From NCBI GenBank assembly GCA_035553375.1, contig DATNCY010000136.1:1-64000 (forward strand): a DNA stretch of 64,000 nucleotides. The letters are read 5' to 3'. Below the pieces are notes generated by a model that did not search any database, was not told where the DNA came from, and saw only the letters and a program-made list of their open reading frames with translations. Every line of letters starts with the position of its first letter. Position 1 is the first letter of the stretch. The stretch is from JAJPHU01 sp035553375. Its GTDB lineage: Bacteria; Planctomycetota; Planctomycetia; Gemmatales; Gemmataceae. A program made the translations under genes and the position numbers. Shown here piece by piece: positions 44,397 to 52,560 of this stretch.

Positions 44397-45317
44397 TTGA
44401 AGCCACCACATGAACCGTTCCCTGCGCGGACCTGTGCGGTTTGCTGCGATTTGGCGGCGGACGCAACCGTGCGTGTAGGGTTGGAGGCGTTGCCGGAGTT
44501 ACGACGGCATCCCGGCCCCGTCCGCGGTGAACCTCTTCCGACGTCGTTCCTCAAACACGCCGACGAGCAGACCGTGGCCGGCCTCGCGGCCGTCTACAAG
44601 GCGATTCACACGGCTGGCTTGCAAAGCACGAATTTCCGCGACTGGGGTGTGGCGGCCGCCCCGCGTTTCCTCGGTCGGCCGGCGATGGCGGCGGCGCTTC
44701 AGCGTTTCCAGACGGAAGGGGCATGGGGCGTCTCGCCCCATCTGATCCCCCATCGCTCGCTGCACTCCATCTCCGGCACGGTCAGCCAGGCGCTCAAGAT
44801 TCATGGTCCCAATTTCGGTGTCGGCGGCGGTCCCGGCGGCGTCGCCGAAGTCTTGCTGGCTGCGACGGCCATGCTGGAATGTCAGAAATTGCCGGGTGTG
44901 TGGGTTGTGCTGACCTGTCTGGATCCCGAACAGGCTCCCGATCAAGCGGGCAAGCCGGCCGAAGGAACCCAGTGTGTCGGCCTGGCCCTCGCGCTCACGC
45001 CGATACGAACGAGCGGCTCACGCATTCGATTGCGTGTCGTTTGTGGCACGCCGGTTCGGGAATCGTTGGTCGCTTCGGAGGCACGGGACGCTCTCCGATC
45101 CGGTTTTGATCTTCCACGACTGGAGGCGCTGCTCCGTTTGCTTCATAGCGAGTCAAGCGGCGATACACGCGTGGTTCAGTTGCTCGATCCCGGCAGCCGA
45201 ATTGAGTTGTTGCAAACCGGCGTGACGAGTCTTCTCGATCGCACCGCTGCTCCGGCGCGGCAACGAAGTCTCTCACCCCAAGCCGATCTTGGTCAGGTTG
45301 TCCTGGCAGACCGTTGA
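44397..45317 (+). CDS. Ketosynthase-like protein lacking the active-site Cys
   Basis: 306 residues with thiolase-fold features of the ketosynthase N-terminal domain: a central helix (DEQTVAGLAAVYKAIHTAGL), then SLHSISGTVSQALKIHGPNF and GVGGGPGGVAEVLLAATAML. The latter is where an active ketosynthase has its nucleophile Cys; here it is Gly. The His residues of the C-terminal half are also not recognisable. It resembles a chain-length-factor-like or degenerate partner subunit. It lies 22 bp upstream of an intact ketosynthase gene, so a heterodimer is plausible. The start is uncertain: TTG 44397 has AAAGGA upstream. Confidence 0.6.
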   Translation: MKPPHEPFPARTCAVCCDLAADATVRVGLEALPELRRHPGPVRGEPLPTSFLKHADEQTVAGLAAVYKAIHTAGLQSTNFRDWGVAAAPRFLGRPAMAAALQRFQTEGAWGVSPHLIPHRSLHSISGTVSQALKIHGPNFGVGGGPGGVAEVLLAATAMLECQKLPGVWVVLTCLDPEQAPDQAGKPAEGTQCVGLALALTPIRTSGSRIRLRVVCGTPVRESLVASEARDALRSGFDLPRLEALLRLLHSESSGDTRVVQLLDPGSRIELLQTGVTSLLDRTAAPARQRSLSPQADLGQVVLADR

Positions 45318-45339
45318 ACCCCAGGCCGGAGAAAATATA

Positions 45340-46557
45340 GTGAGCCATCCGAGCGCGGTCTGGATAACCGGTGTGGGCACGGCCACGCCGCTGGGCAACA
45401 CCTATGCCGACTTCGGCAACCATTTGCTTGCTGGCCGATCCGGCGTTGATCGCGTTCAGCGCTTCGACGTTTCCGAACATCCCAGCCAGATCGCCGGTCA
45501 GTTGGGTGAGGTTCCTTGTCCCGACGAAGTCGATACGGAGGAGTTCGCGCGGTTGCATCGTCTGGAGCAGCTGATGCGCTGGTGTTGCATGGGTGCCCTG
45601 CGCGATTCCGGCTGGTGGGAGCGACGACGAGAAGTTCGCATCGGTCTAGCTCTGGGAGTTGGCGCGGAGTGGCTGGAGGTGTGGGAAGCGGATGCCCTGG
45701 CCGGCGGCCGGCGCGTCTGGCAGCCGGAACTGGATGTCGAATCAATGATCGGACGCACGCGCCGCGTCCTGGGTCTGACGGGACCAGTCGTGAGCGTATC
45801 CGCCGCTTGCGCCAGCGGTAACGTGGCGCTGGCGCAGGCTCGCAACTGGCTTGAGTTAGGCTGGGTGGATGTGTGCCTGGCTGGTGCCTGTGACATGGCG
45901 GTGACGCCGATGGCGCTGGCCGGCTTCGGCAATCTCCGCGCATTATCGCGCCGCAATGCCGAACCGCAGGCGGCTTCGCGGCCGTTCGATCGCCAGCGCG
46001 ACGGCTTCGTCATGGGCGATGGTGGTGCCGTGTTCGTGCTGGAATCCGCCGGCTCCGCGCGACGCCGTGGCGCTCGCGCCTATGCCGAAGTCGCCGGCTA
46101 CGGAGCGCGGAGCGACGCCTTCAACATGGTGATTCCCAGTCCCGATCCCGAACCGGCGATGGCAGCCGTCCGCGAAGCGCTCGACGACGCGGGCTGCAAT
46201 CCCGGCGATGTCGATTACATCAACGCCCATGCCACCAGCACCCCCGTCGGCGACATAGCCGAGGCCCGCGTTCTCCGCGCCGTTTTCGGCGCTGCCGTCG
46301 AGCGTGTGCCCATCAGTTCGACGAAGAGCATGACCGGCCACCTGCTGACGGCCGCCGCCGCCGTGGAAGCGCTGGCCTGCCTGGTGGCGATGGAACGCAG
46401 CGCGCTGCCGCCGACGATCAACCTGCACGAACCCGATCCCGAGTGCAATCTCTGCCACGTCGCCAACGAGGCCCGGCCGGCGAAAGTCCGCGTGGCTATG
46501 TCCAATTCGTTTGGTTTCGGCGGCAGTAATACCTGCCTGGTACTCAAAGCGGTGTAG
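45340..46557 (+). CDS. Beta-ketoacyl-ACP synthase II-like enzyme
   Basis: 405 residues with the full catalytic triad of the KAS I/II family: Cys157 in VSVSAACASGN, His297 in INAHATSTPVGD and His334 in KSMTGHLLTAAA, with the C-terminal NSFGFGGSNTCLV. It would condense malonyl-ACP with an acyl primer. The start is GTG 45340 (MSHPSAVWITGVGTATPLGN) with GGAG eight bases upstream. Because its direct neighbour is a Cys-less homologue and no ACP, KR or malonyltransferase gene is adjacent, it may serve a specialised lipid or polyene rather than housekeeping fatty-acid synthesis. Confidence 0.88.
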   Translation: MSHPSAVWITGVGTATPLGNTYADFGNHLLAGRSGVDRVQRFDVSEHPSQIAGQLGEVPCPDEVDTEEFARLHRLEQLMRWCCMGALRDSGWWERRREVRIGLALGVGAEWLEVWEADALAGGRRVWQPELDVESMIGRTRRVLGLTGPVVSVSAACASGNVALAQARNWLELGWVDVCLAGACDMAVTPMALAGFGNLRALSRRNAEPQAASRPFDRQRDGFVMGDGGAVFVLESAGSARRRGARAYAEVAGYGARSDAFNMVIPSPDPEPAMAAVREALDDAGCNPGDVDYINAHATSTPVGDIAEARVLRAVFGAAVERVPISSTKSMTGHLLTAAAAVEALACLVAMERSALPPTINLHEPDPECNLCHVANEARPAKVRVAMSNSFGFGGSNTCLVLKAV

Positions 46558-46679
46558 CGTCACCGCTTACATTTCGCCGCGAAACGTAAACGGTATTTCG
46601 CTTACGTCGGCCTTGCCTGGTATCATGCCAGGAGAGGCGCACGCGCGCCGTGGAGGGCTTGAAGGGCATGTGATTTCGG

Positions 46680-47162
46680 ATGGCGAATCGATCCTTTTCT
46701 TCCTTGGTTGCGAATCTTCCCAATCTGACCGCGACGGAGACGTTTGGCCGCAGTCTCGGACGAAGGCTTTGGCCTGGTTCGGTCGTGGCCCTGATCGGCG
46801 TATTGGGGGCCGGCAAGACACATCTGGCGCGAGCCATCGCCGAGGGATTGGATATTCCCGACAGTCGAGTGGTCAATAGTCCGACTTTCGTTCTTGTGCA
46901 GGAATATAGCGCGCGGCTGCCGATCTATCACTTCGATGCCTATCGGTTGAAGACCGAAGGCGAGTTCGCCGACCTGGGCGTACACGAGTATTTCGAGAGC
47001 AACGGCGTCTGCCTGGTCGAATGGGCGGATCGAGTGCCGGACTGTTTGCCGCGCGATCATCTTCGGGTGACGCTGACGGTGATCGGGGAAACCTCTCGCC
47101 GCGCCCTAATCGAGGGAACTGGCAGAGCCTACGAGAAATTGCTGGAAGAATTGAGGCAGTAA
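46680..47162 (+). CDS. tsaE: tRNA threonylcarbamoyladenosine biosynthesis ATPase TsaE
   Basis: 160 residues. It works with TsaB and TsaD to form t6A37 in ANN-decoding tRNAs. Walker A is GVLGAGKTHLA (from residue 40). VNSPTFVLVQEY, the IYHFDAYRL strand and LVEWADRVPDCLP are diagnostic of the family. Length is normal. It is 122 bp downstream of the ketosynthase gene and followed by a palindromic repeat; other t6A genes are not in the window. Confidence 0.95.
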   Translation: MANRSFSSLVANLPNLTATETFGRSLGRRLWPGSVVALIGVLGAGKTHLARAIAEGLDIPDSRVVNSPTFVLVQEYSARLPIYHFDAYRLKTEGEFADLGVHEYFESNGVCLVEWADRVPDCLPRDHLRVTLTVIGETSRRALIEGTGRAYEKLLEELRQ

Positions 47163-47175
47163 AAGAATGAACCAT

Positions 47176-47223
47176 CAGCCCGCAGCGCCAGCAAGGGAAA
47201 TCCCTTGCTGGCGCTGCGGGCTG
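47176..47223. repeat. GCGCCAGC-core palindromic repeat, copy 3
   Basis: CAGCCCGCAGCGCCAGCAAG followed by GGA pairs perfectly (23 bp) with its complement around a 2-base loop. It lies between the convergent tsaE and response-regulator genes, 13 bp after the tsaE stop. Confidence 0.95.
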
Positions 47224-47248
47224 GCCAAAACAGGAGAACGTCTCAACC

Positions 47249-47854
47249 TCACAGATTCATTTCAATGCCATTGAGTACATTCTGGGCCAGATCGACCATC
47301 GTGGTGCGGCGATTCATGGCACCGCGTTGAAGTCGGCGGAAGGCTTCCGCCTCGGTCCAACGATAGCGCTTCATAAGGACGCCCTTGGCGCGCTCGATGA
47401 CTTTGCGGTTTTGCAGAGCTTCGCGCAGGGAAGCGTTTTCCTGGTTCAGTTCGCGCAACTCCGCGAACTGAGCGCGAGCAATGAGAAGGGCTGGTCCGAG
47501 TTGGTGTTCCTCAACCGGCTTGACCAGATAGGCCAAAACATGCTCTTCGAGAGCGCGTCGCACCAACTCCTGATCGCGGTCGGCCGTGATGGCCACGGCA
47601 GCGACAACGCGCTCTTGATAAATCTGGCGCAGAGCGTCCAACCCATTGAGACGCGGAAGATGAATATCGAAGACCACCACATCGGGTTCGAGTTCCAGCA
47701 CGGTACGGACCATGTCCGTTCCGGTAGCAGCCTCGCCGACGACCTGATGGCCCAACTTTTTCTCCAGCGTTTCCTTCAAGAACAGGCGGACGGTGGCGTC
47801 GTCCTCGACGACCACGATTTTCAAGGGCGATACCATGGACGCCGATTGCTCCAT
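47249..47854 (-). CDS. Response regulator with ANTAR RNA-binding domain
   Basis: 201 residues. The receiver domain has KIVVVEDDATVR, the phospho-acceptor Asp63 in VVVFDIHLPRLNG, Thr in AITADRD and Lys112 in AYLVKPVEE. A coiled linker (FAELRELNQENASLREALQN) leads to an ANTAR domain (KVIERAKGVLMKRYRWTEAE then AFRRLQRGAMNRRTTMVDLA). ANTAR regulators bind paired RNA hairpins and prevent transcription termination when phosphorylated. ATG 47854 is chosen because GAGGAGG precedes it; the frame extends to a TTG at 47938. The kinase-like gene upstream is its likely partner. Confidence 0.92.
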   Translation of the reverse strand: MEQSASMVSPLKIVVVEDDATVRLFLKETLEKKLGHQVVGEAATGTDMVRTVLELEPDVVVFDIHLPRLNGLDALRQIYQERVVAAVAITADRDQELVRRALEEHVLAYLVKPVEEHQLGPALLIARAQFAELRELNQENASLREALQNRKVIERAKGVLMKRYRWTEAEAFRRLQRGAMNRRTTMVDLAQNVLNGIEMNL

Positions 47855-47999
47855 GACGCCAACCTCCTCAGTCTCAAGCGTTATTCGCCGCACAAACTTC
47901 GTGCATTTCTCTGTCCCGCGACGCTGGGGAAAGAGCAATTCGAGTGCCGATGCACGATCCTATTGATTCAACAACTCGTTATCCGCCGGGTCCACCGAG

Positions 48000-48692
48000 T
48001 CACTCCTTCGGTTGAACCGTCGGCAAAACGAGAACGATCTGAAAGCCACTCTCGGAACTCTCGCTGGTCCTGATCTGTCCTCCGAGCAACTCCACGACCC
48101 GGCGCGCGTAGGCCAGTCCGAGTCCGAAGCGCGCGTGCCGCGTCGTGCTGAACGGCGCTTTCAGCCAACTCAATTGCTCGTCGTTCGCGGGAGGGCCATC
48201 ATGACTAAAACTCCATTCGACGGTTCCATTCGCCGGTTGGGGAACCGCGCGGATCAAGACTCTGCTTCGAGCCGCTGGACAGAGTGACATCATCAGCAAC
48301 GTACCGATCTGGGCGAGTCGGGGGGCATCTCCCCAAACTTTCAGGGGGCGAGGCACCTCGCAAATAAGTTGTAGTCCGGGATAACGCAAGGCGTAAGATG
48401 CCGCGATGCTGCCAGCCAACTCCCCCAACTCTACCCAGTCCAAGTTAGGGGCGAGAGGACAGACGAGATCATGAGCGGCGTCCAGTTCGTTCTTACATGC
48501 TTCCGCCCGACTACGCAGGTCCGCGAGAATCGTTCGCTCCAGCGACTGACCTTGGGGCAGGCGTTCCTGGAGAATGGCGACGGCCGAGTATACCGATTGC
48601 AGCAGATCGCCCACCTCATGCCTCAATGTGCGGACGACCATCTCCGCGTAGCGGGTGGAAGAGGTTCGCTCGCCCTCGTCGTTGCTCCCCAT
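48000..48692 (-). CDS. Histidine-kinase-like protein with degenerate ATP-binding boxes
   Basis: 230 residues, without membrane or sensor domains. A DHp-like helix has the candidate phospho-His at residue 25 (RTLRHEVGDLLQSVYSAVAI). A HATPase-type domain follows, with FSTTRHARFGLGLAYARRVV (F/G2 region) and GFQIVLVLP at the end. The N-box, normally with Asn, reads LAQIGTLLMMSLCPAA and lacks it, and the G1 region is only FSHDGPP. ATP binding is therefore uncertain. It is encoded 145 bp upstream of the ANTAR regulator on the same strand. Confidence 0.75.
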   Translation of the reverse strand: MGSNDEGERTSSTRYAEMVVRTLRHEVGDLLQSVYSAVAILQERLPQGQSLERTILADLRSRAEACKNELDAAHDLVCPLAPNLDWVELGELAGSIAASYALRYPGLQLICEVPRPLKVWGDAPRLAQIGTLLMMSLCPAARSRVLIRAVPQPANGTVEWSFSHDGPPANDEQLSWLKAPFSTTRHARFGLGLAYARRVVELLGGQIRTSESSESGFQIVLVLPTVQPKE

Positions 48693-49088
48693 GGCGTTTT
48701 CTTCCCTCTCTATGGGTCAGAGGAAACCATGCCAACCGGCAGAACTCTTCCATCCGTTCGGAAAGGACATTCCCAATGTTCCCGAGCGCATTGGAACTAC
48801 ATCCTTTGGGATGTTAAACTCACGCTCGTCAGTATCGGTCAAATTCAATGTCCTCGCCAATACGTTCTCTCATGCTCATGCAAATAATGTTCCCTCGCAT
48901 CCCGTAGAATCGATTTCAGGGGGGCGAAGAAAAGAGGAGAACTTCTGGATTGCTACCGGCCGCTGCCAAGTGAGCCATCTTGACAGTATCTCCCCCCCTC
49001 GTTAACTTCGCGGAATCGGGCATTAAGTTGCGTCTTCTGAAGTTTCCGTCGTCCGAGTACGGTATTTTCTTTCCATGGAGTGTCGCGC
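48693..49088. other. 396-bp divergent intergenic region
   Basis: No gene is seen. The region is more A+T-rich than its surroundings and must hold the promoters for the leftward kinase/regulator pair and the rightward membrane-protein/biotin genes. ATGGAG at 49074-49079 is the ribosome-binding site for the next gene. No repeat family of the window occurs here. Confidence 0.45.
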
Positions 49089-49790
49089 ATGCAATTACTG
49101 GCACCGGACATTTTGGAGGAGGCACGCTCCCTTTCTCCATTTATCAGCGGTGCCGGATTGGCCATCGGCTTTCTTCTATGGTCCTTCGGCGGCCGAACGC
49201 ATCGCTTTTGGTTGGCGATGAGCGTGACCTTGACGGCAGGAATCCTTGGACTGAGCTACGGCAAACAATATGGCATGCAGCCGTTGGTGGCCGGCCTCTT
49301 GCTGGCCATCTCGGCAGGAGCGCTGGCTCTCTCGCTGGTGCGCATTCTTCTGTTTGCGGCGGGTGGACTGGCGGCTCTGGGCCTTGTTCATACGATCGCG
49401 CCTACCTGGGATGAACCCATTGCCGTCTCGCTCGTCGGCGGTTTGATCGGCATCCTCCTCTATCGTTTCTGGATCGTTGCGTTCTCCAGTCTGGTTGGTT
49501 CGCTGCTCATGGCCTATAGCGCTCTGGCATTGCTTGACCGGCTTCATATGGTGAACAGCGTCGCCTGGACGCAAAAGAACGGCGCGCTGTTAAACTGGGG
49601 TTGCGCTTCGTTGGTGGTCATGGGCGTCTTGATCCAGTTCCTTTTGGAGCGCCGCCGCCAGCGGAAAGGTCAGCGGGAGGCGGAGCCGGAGGAGCCGGTC
49701 GAAGTGGCTCCGCCGGCTCCGCCTCCCAAGCCTCCGAAGTCGATGCTGGGAGCATGGGGCGACAGGCTCATTCATCGACGCGCCGGCTAG
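49089..49790 (+). CDS. Polytopic membrane protein with Pro/Glu-rich tail
   Basis: 233 residues with six or seven hydrophobic segments (for example SGAGLAIGFLLWSFGG, FWLAMSVTLTAGILGLSYG, LVAGLLLAISAGALALSLV, LVGSLLMAYSALALLDRL) and a cytoplasmic tail rich in charged residues and proline (EPEEPVEVAPPAPPPKPPKS). ATG 49089 has ATGGAG nine bases upstream and is preferred to GTG 49080. The family is not recognised. The next small gene starts 13 bp later, so they are probably co-transcribed. Confidence 0.7.
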   Translation: MQLLAPDILEEARSLSPFISGAGLAIGFLLWSFGGRTHRFWLAMSVTLTAGILGLSYGKQYGMQPLVAGLLLAISAGALALSLVRILLFAAGGLAALGLVHTIAPTWDEPIAVSLVGGLIGILLYRFWIVAFSSLVGSLLMAYSALALLDRLHMVNSVAWTQKNGALLNWGCASLVVMGVLIQFLLERRRQRKGQREAEPEEPVEVAPPAPPPKPPKSMLGAWGDRLIHRRAG

Positions 49791-49802
49791 AGGTCGAACA
49801 CC

Positions 49803-49997
49803 ATGTTACGACGTTTACTTCGCCTCATCGCTCCTCTTCTTCTCCTCGCTCTGTGTACGCCCGTCGTGCAGGCCCAGGCTACTCCCGCTGAACCGGAGAA
49901 GAGCGAACGATCCACCTCCGCGCTGCCCTACGCGGTCGCCATTTTGTATACCATGCTCGTCCTGATGATCGTCTGCATGCCAAGCCGCAAAGCCTGA
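49803..49997 (+). CDS. Small exported membrane protein (64 aa)
   Basis: A signal-like N-terminus (LLRLIAPLLLLALCTPVVQA), a short polar segment (QATPAEPEKSERSTS) and one C-terminal transmembrane helix (ALPYAVAILYTMLVLMIVCM). Small proteins of this layout occur widely in planctomycetes; the function is unknown. It lies 13 bp after the membrane-protein gene and 18 bp before bioB. Confidence 0.65.
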   Translation: MLRRLLRLIAPLLLLALCTPVVQAQATPAEPEKSERSTSALPYAVAILYTMLVLMIVCMPSRKA

Positions 49998-50014
49998 CGC
50001 TGAGGAGAAATTTC

Positions 50015-51082
50015 ATGCCGGCCGCCTTACCCGATCTGCTATCCCTGAGTCGCCGCATCATCGACGGCGGCGAGTTGACGCGCGAGGAAGCCAGCCAACT
50101 CTTCGCCCTCGAAGGCGAGGAGCTTTACGATCTGTTCTACGCCGCCCATAAGGTCCGCCGTCACTTCCACGGCAACCGCGTGACGTTTTGCAGCATCCTG
50201 CCGACGAAGTTCGGCAATTGCGGCGAAGATTGCAAGTTCTGTGCGCAAAGCGGCCATTTCGACACCGGCATCACGGCCCATCCGATGATGGACGGCGCGG
50301 AGGTGGCGCAAGCGTGTACCGACGCGCGCGATCGCGGCGCCAGCGCCTTCGGCATCGTCAACAGCGGCCGGGGACCGACGAAGCGCGAATGGCCCAAGAT
50401 CATGGAAGCCGTCCACGCCATGAAGGAGGTAGACGGCATCTGTCATTGTGCCACGCTCGGCACACTGACTGAGGAGCAAGCGCTGGATTTGAAGGCGGCC
50501 GGCGTTCGCCGCATCAATCACAATCTCGAAACCTCACGCGAGTTTTATCCGCAGATTGTCACCACGCACAGCTGGCAGGAACGGGTTGACACAGTTCGCC
50601 TTGCCCAGCGCGTCGGCTTGGAAACGTGCTGCGGCTGCATCTTCGGCATGGGCGAAACCATCGAAGATCGCGTCAGCCTTGCTTTCAGCTTGAAGGAACT
50701 GAATCCCAGCGTGGTGCCGCTGAACTTTCTCTTCCCGATCGCTGGCACGCCGTTGGAGAATGCTCCTCGACTGCGGCCGATGGAGATTCTCAAAATCATC
50801 GCCGTCATGCGGATGATTCTGCCGCGTCAGGATCTGAAAGTGGCGGGCGGCCGCGAGAAGAACCTGCGCGATTTGCAAAGCTGGATCTTCTACGTCGGCG
50901 GCACAAGCGGTCTGATCGGCAATTATCTGGCGACGGCCGGCCGAGCGAATGAGGACGACTTGCAAATGATCGAGGATCTGGGATTGAGCTGGCACGACGA
51001 CCGCGTCGGCGACGCCGACCCGGACATCGCACCGCTGCCGCCGCGCACGACCTCGACCTGGGAATTGCCGATACTGTCATAA
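50015..51082 (+). CDS. bioB: Biotin synthase
   Basis: Radical-SAM enzyme inserting sulfur into dethiobiotin. The SAM [4Fe-4S] cluster motif is CGEDCKFCAQSG (Cys69, 73, 76). The second cluster ligands appear in HCATLGTL and ETCCGCIFGMGE, and NLETSREFYPQIVTTHSW and LNFLFPIAGTPLEN are family signatures. Length (355) is normal. GAGGAGAAA precedes the ATG. It is followed, across a hairpin repeat, by bioF; no other biotin genes are in the window. Confidence 0.97.
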   Translation: MPAALPDLLSLSRRIIDGGELTREEASQLFALEGEELYDLFYAAHKVRRHFHGNRVTFCSILPTKFGNCGEDCKFCAQSGHFDTGITAHPMMDGAEVAQACTDARDRGASAFGIVNSGRGPTKREWPKIMEAVHAMKEVDGICHCATLGTLTEEQALDLKAAGVRRINHNLETSREFYPQIVTTHSWQERVDTVRLAQRVGLETCCGCIFGMGETIEDRVSLAFSLKELNPSVVPLNFLFPIAGTPLENAPRLRPMEILKIIAVMRMILPRQDLKVAGGREKNLRDLQSWIFYVGGTSGLIGNYLATAGRANEDDLQMIEDLGLSWHDDRVGDADPDIAPLPPRTTSTWELPILS

Positions 51083-51090
51083 AACAAACT

Positions 51091-51170
51091 AACCACAGAG
51101 GCACAGAGACACAGAGAAGACAAAAACAAATTGGTTTGTTTTCTCTCTGTATCTCTGTGCCTCTGTGGTT
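51091..51170. repeat. Long hairpin with CACAGAG tandem-repeat arms
   Basis: The arm AACCACAGAGGCACAGAG (and nine more bases, 51091-51117) pairs with 51144-51170 with one mismatch. The loop is 26 bp, A-rich then T-rich. It starts eight bases after the bioB stop and ends 22 bp before the bioF start, filling the gap between the two genes. CACAGAG-type hairpins of this kind recur in planctomycete and acidobacterial genomes as far as I recall. Confidence 0.95.
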
Positions 51171-51192
51171 AAATTTTTCTTTTGCTCCCCAC

Positions 51193-52368
51193 ATGCCTGC
51201 CTGGATGGACGATGATCTGGAGGAACGCCGCCGTCGTGGGTTGTACCGCGTCCGGCGACGTTTGCAGTCTGGGCCGGGTGCGCGCGTTCTCGTGCGCGGC
51301 CGCGAGTTGATTAACTTCGCCTCCAACGATTATCTCGCTCTCGCCGGCGATCCGCGTCTGGCTCGCGCCGCCGCTCGCGCGGCGCGTCGTTATGGCTGCG
51401 GCGCGGGTGCATCCGCCCTGGTGTCCGGTCATCTGCCACCGTTGCGTAAGCTCGAACGCACCTTGGCGGAATGGGAGAATGCCGAGGCGGCCCTCGTTTT
51501 CAGCAGCGGCTATGCCGCCAACCTTGCCGTCATTAGTTCACTCGCCGGCAGGGAAGACGCCGTCTTCAGCGATGCCCGCAATCATGCCAGCCTCATCGAT
51601 GGCTGCCGCCTGTCGCGCGCGGCCGTCCACGTTTATCGCCACAACGATTTACCCCATCTCGCCGACCTGCTGCGAAGCGAAGGGGTTCGCGCTCGTCGTC
51701 GCTTGATCGTCAGCGATACCGTTTTCAGCATGGACGGCGATCTCGCTCCCTTGACTGGATTATTAGAGTTAGCGGAGCGCTTTAATTGTATTTTGTTGAT
51801 TGACGAGGCGCACGCTACCGGCGTGCTGGGCGAACATGGTCGCGGTGTCACCGACTTGTTGACACCGGGTTCGTGGTCGTGGGATCGTGTTCTCAAGGTG
51901 GGCACATTGAGTAAAGCGCTGGGGAGCCAGGGTGGTTTCGTCTGCGGCTCACGCCAATCAATCGCCTTCCTGGTCAATCACGCTCGCCCCTACATTTTCT
52001 CGACCGCCCTGGCGTCTCCGGTCGCCGCCGCAGCGAGGCAAGCCTTGGCCGTGATACAAAGTGAACCCGAACGCCGCCGTCATGTTCTCACGCTGGCCGC
52101 GCTGCTGCGCCAAGAATTGCGGGAACTCGGCGGCGCGGTGGGCGATTCGCATTGTCAGATTGTGCCGCTAATCGTGGGCGAGGCGCGTGCTGCGGTGGCG
52201 TTATCGCGGCGGCTGGAAGAACACGGTTTGCTCGTACCGGCCATTCGCCCTCCCTCGGTTGCGGAGGGAACCGCGCGTTTGCGCCTCAGTGTGACGGCGG
52301 GACACACGGAGGAGGATATAACTCAACTCGTGACCGCGCTGCGTAGCAACATCCCCTTGCGGATTTGA
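51193..52368 (+). CDS. bioF: 8-amino-7-oxononanoate synthase
   Basis: PLP enzyme condensing pimeloyl-ACP/CoA with L-alanine. 391 residues: NFASNDYLALAGDPRL, GCGAGASALVSGHLPPLRKL, LLIDEAHATGVLGEHGRG (Asp204 and His207 contact PLP) and the Schiff-base Lys241 in KVGTLSKALGSQGGF. The start ATG 51193 (MPAWMDDDLEERRRRGL) is the natural one; the earlier ATG at 51136 lies inside the hairpin arm. No clear Shine-Dalgarno precedes it, perhaps because the repeat has replaced the leader or because translation is coupled to bioB. Confidence 0.93.
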   Translation: MPAWMDDDLEERRRRGLYRVRRRLQSGPGARVLVRGRELINFASNDYLALAGDPRLARAAARAARRYGCGAGASALVSGHLPPLRKLERTLAEWENAEAALVFSSGYAANLAVISSLAGREDAVFSDARNHASLIDGCRLSRAAVHVYRHNDLPHLADLLRSEGVRARRRLIVSDTVFSMDGDLAPLTGLLELAERFNCILLIDEAHATGVLGEHGRGVTDLLTPGSWSWDRVLKVGTLSKALGSQGGFVCGSRQSIAFLVNHARPYIFSTALASPVAAAARQALAVIQSEPERRRHVLTLAALLRQELRELGGAVGDSHCQIVPLIVGEARAAVALSRRLEEHGLLVPAIRPPSVAEGTARLRLSVTAGHTEEDITQLVTALRSNIPLRI

Positions 52369-52560
52369 ATTGTTCAGACTTCAACCAATCGGTTGATCCA
52401 CCGGTTCGGCCTGCCTCGTTTCCCATCGCAACCTGTGTAATCGTTACCTTTCACGCTCACGGAGTCCATTTTCGGCCTAATACGCACAACCTCCTCTGAC
52501 GCCTCATCAGCTGCCCATCGTAGAATCGTAGGGGTAGACGAAGCGAGGGGAGGACAGGAC

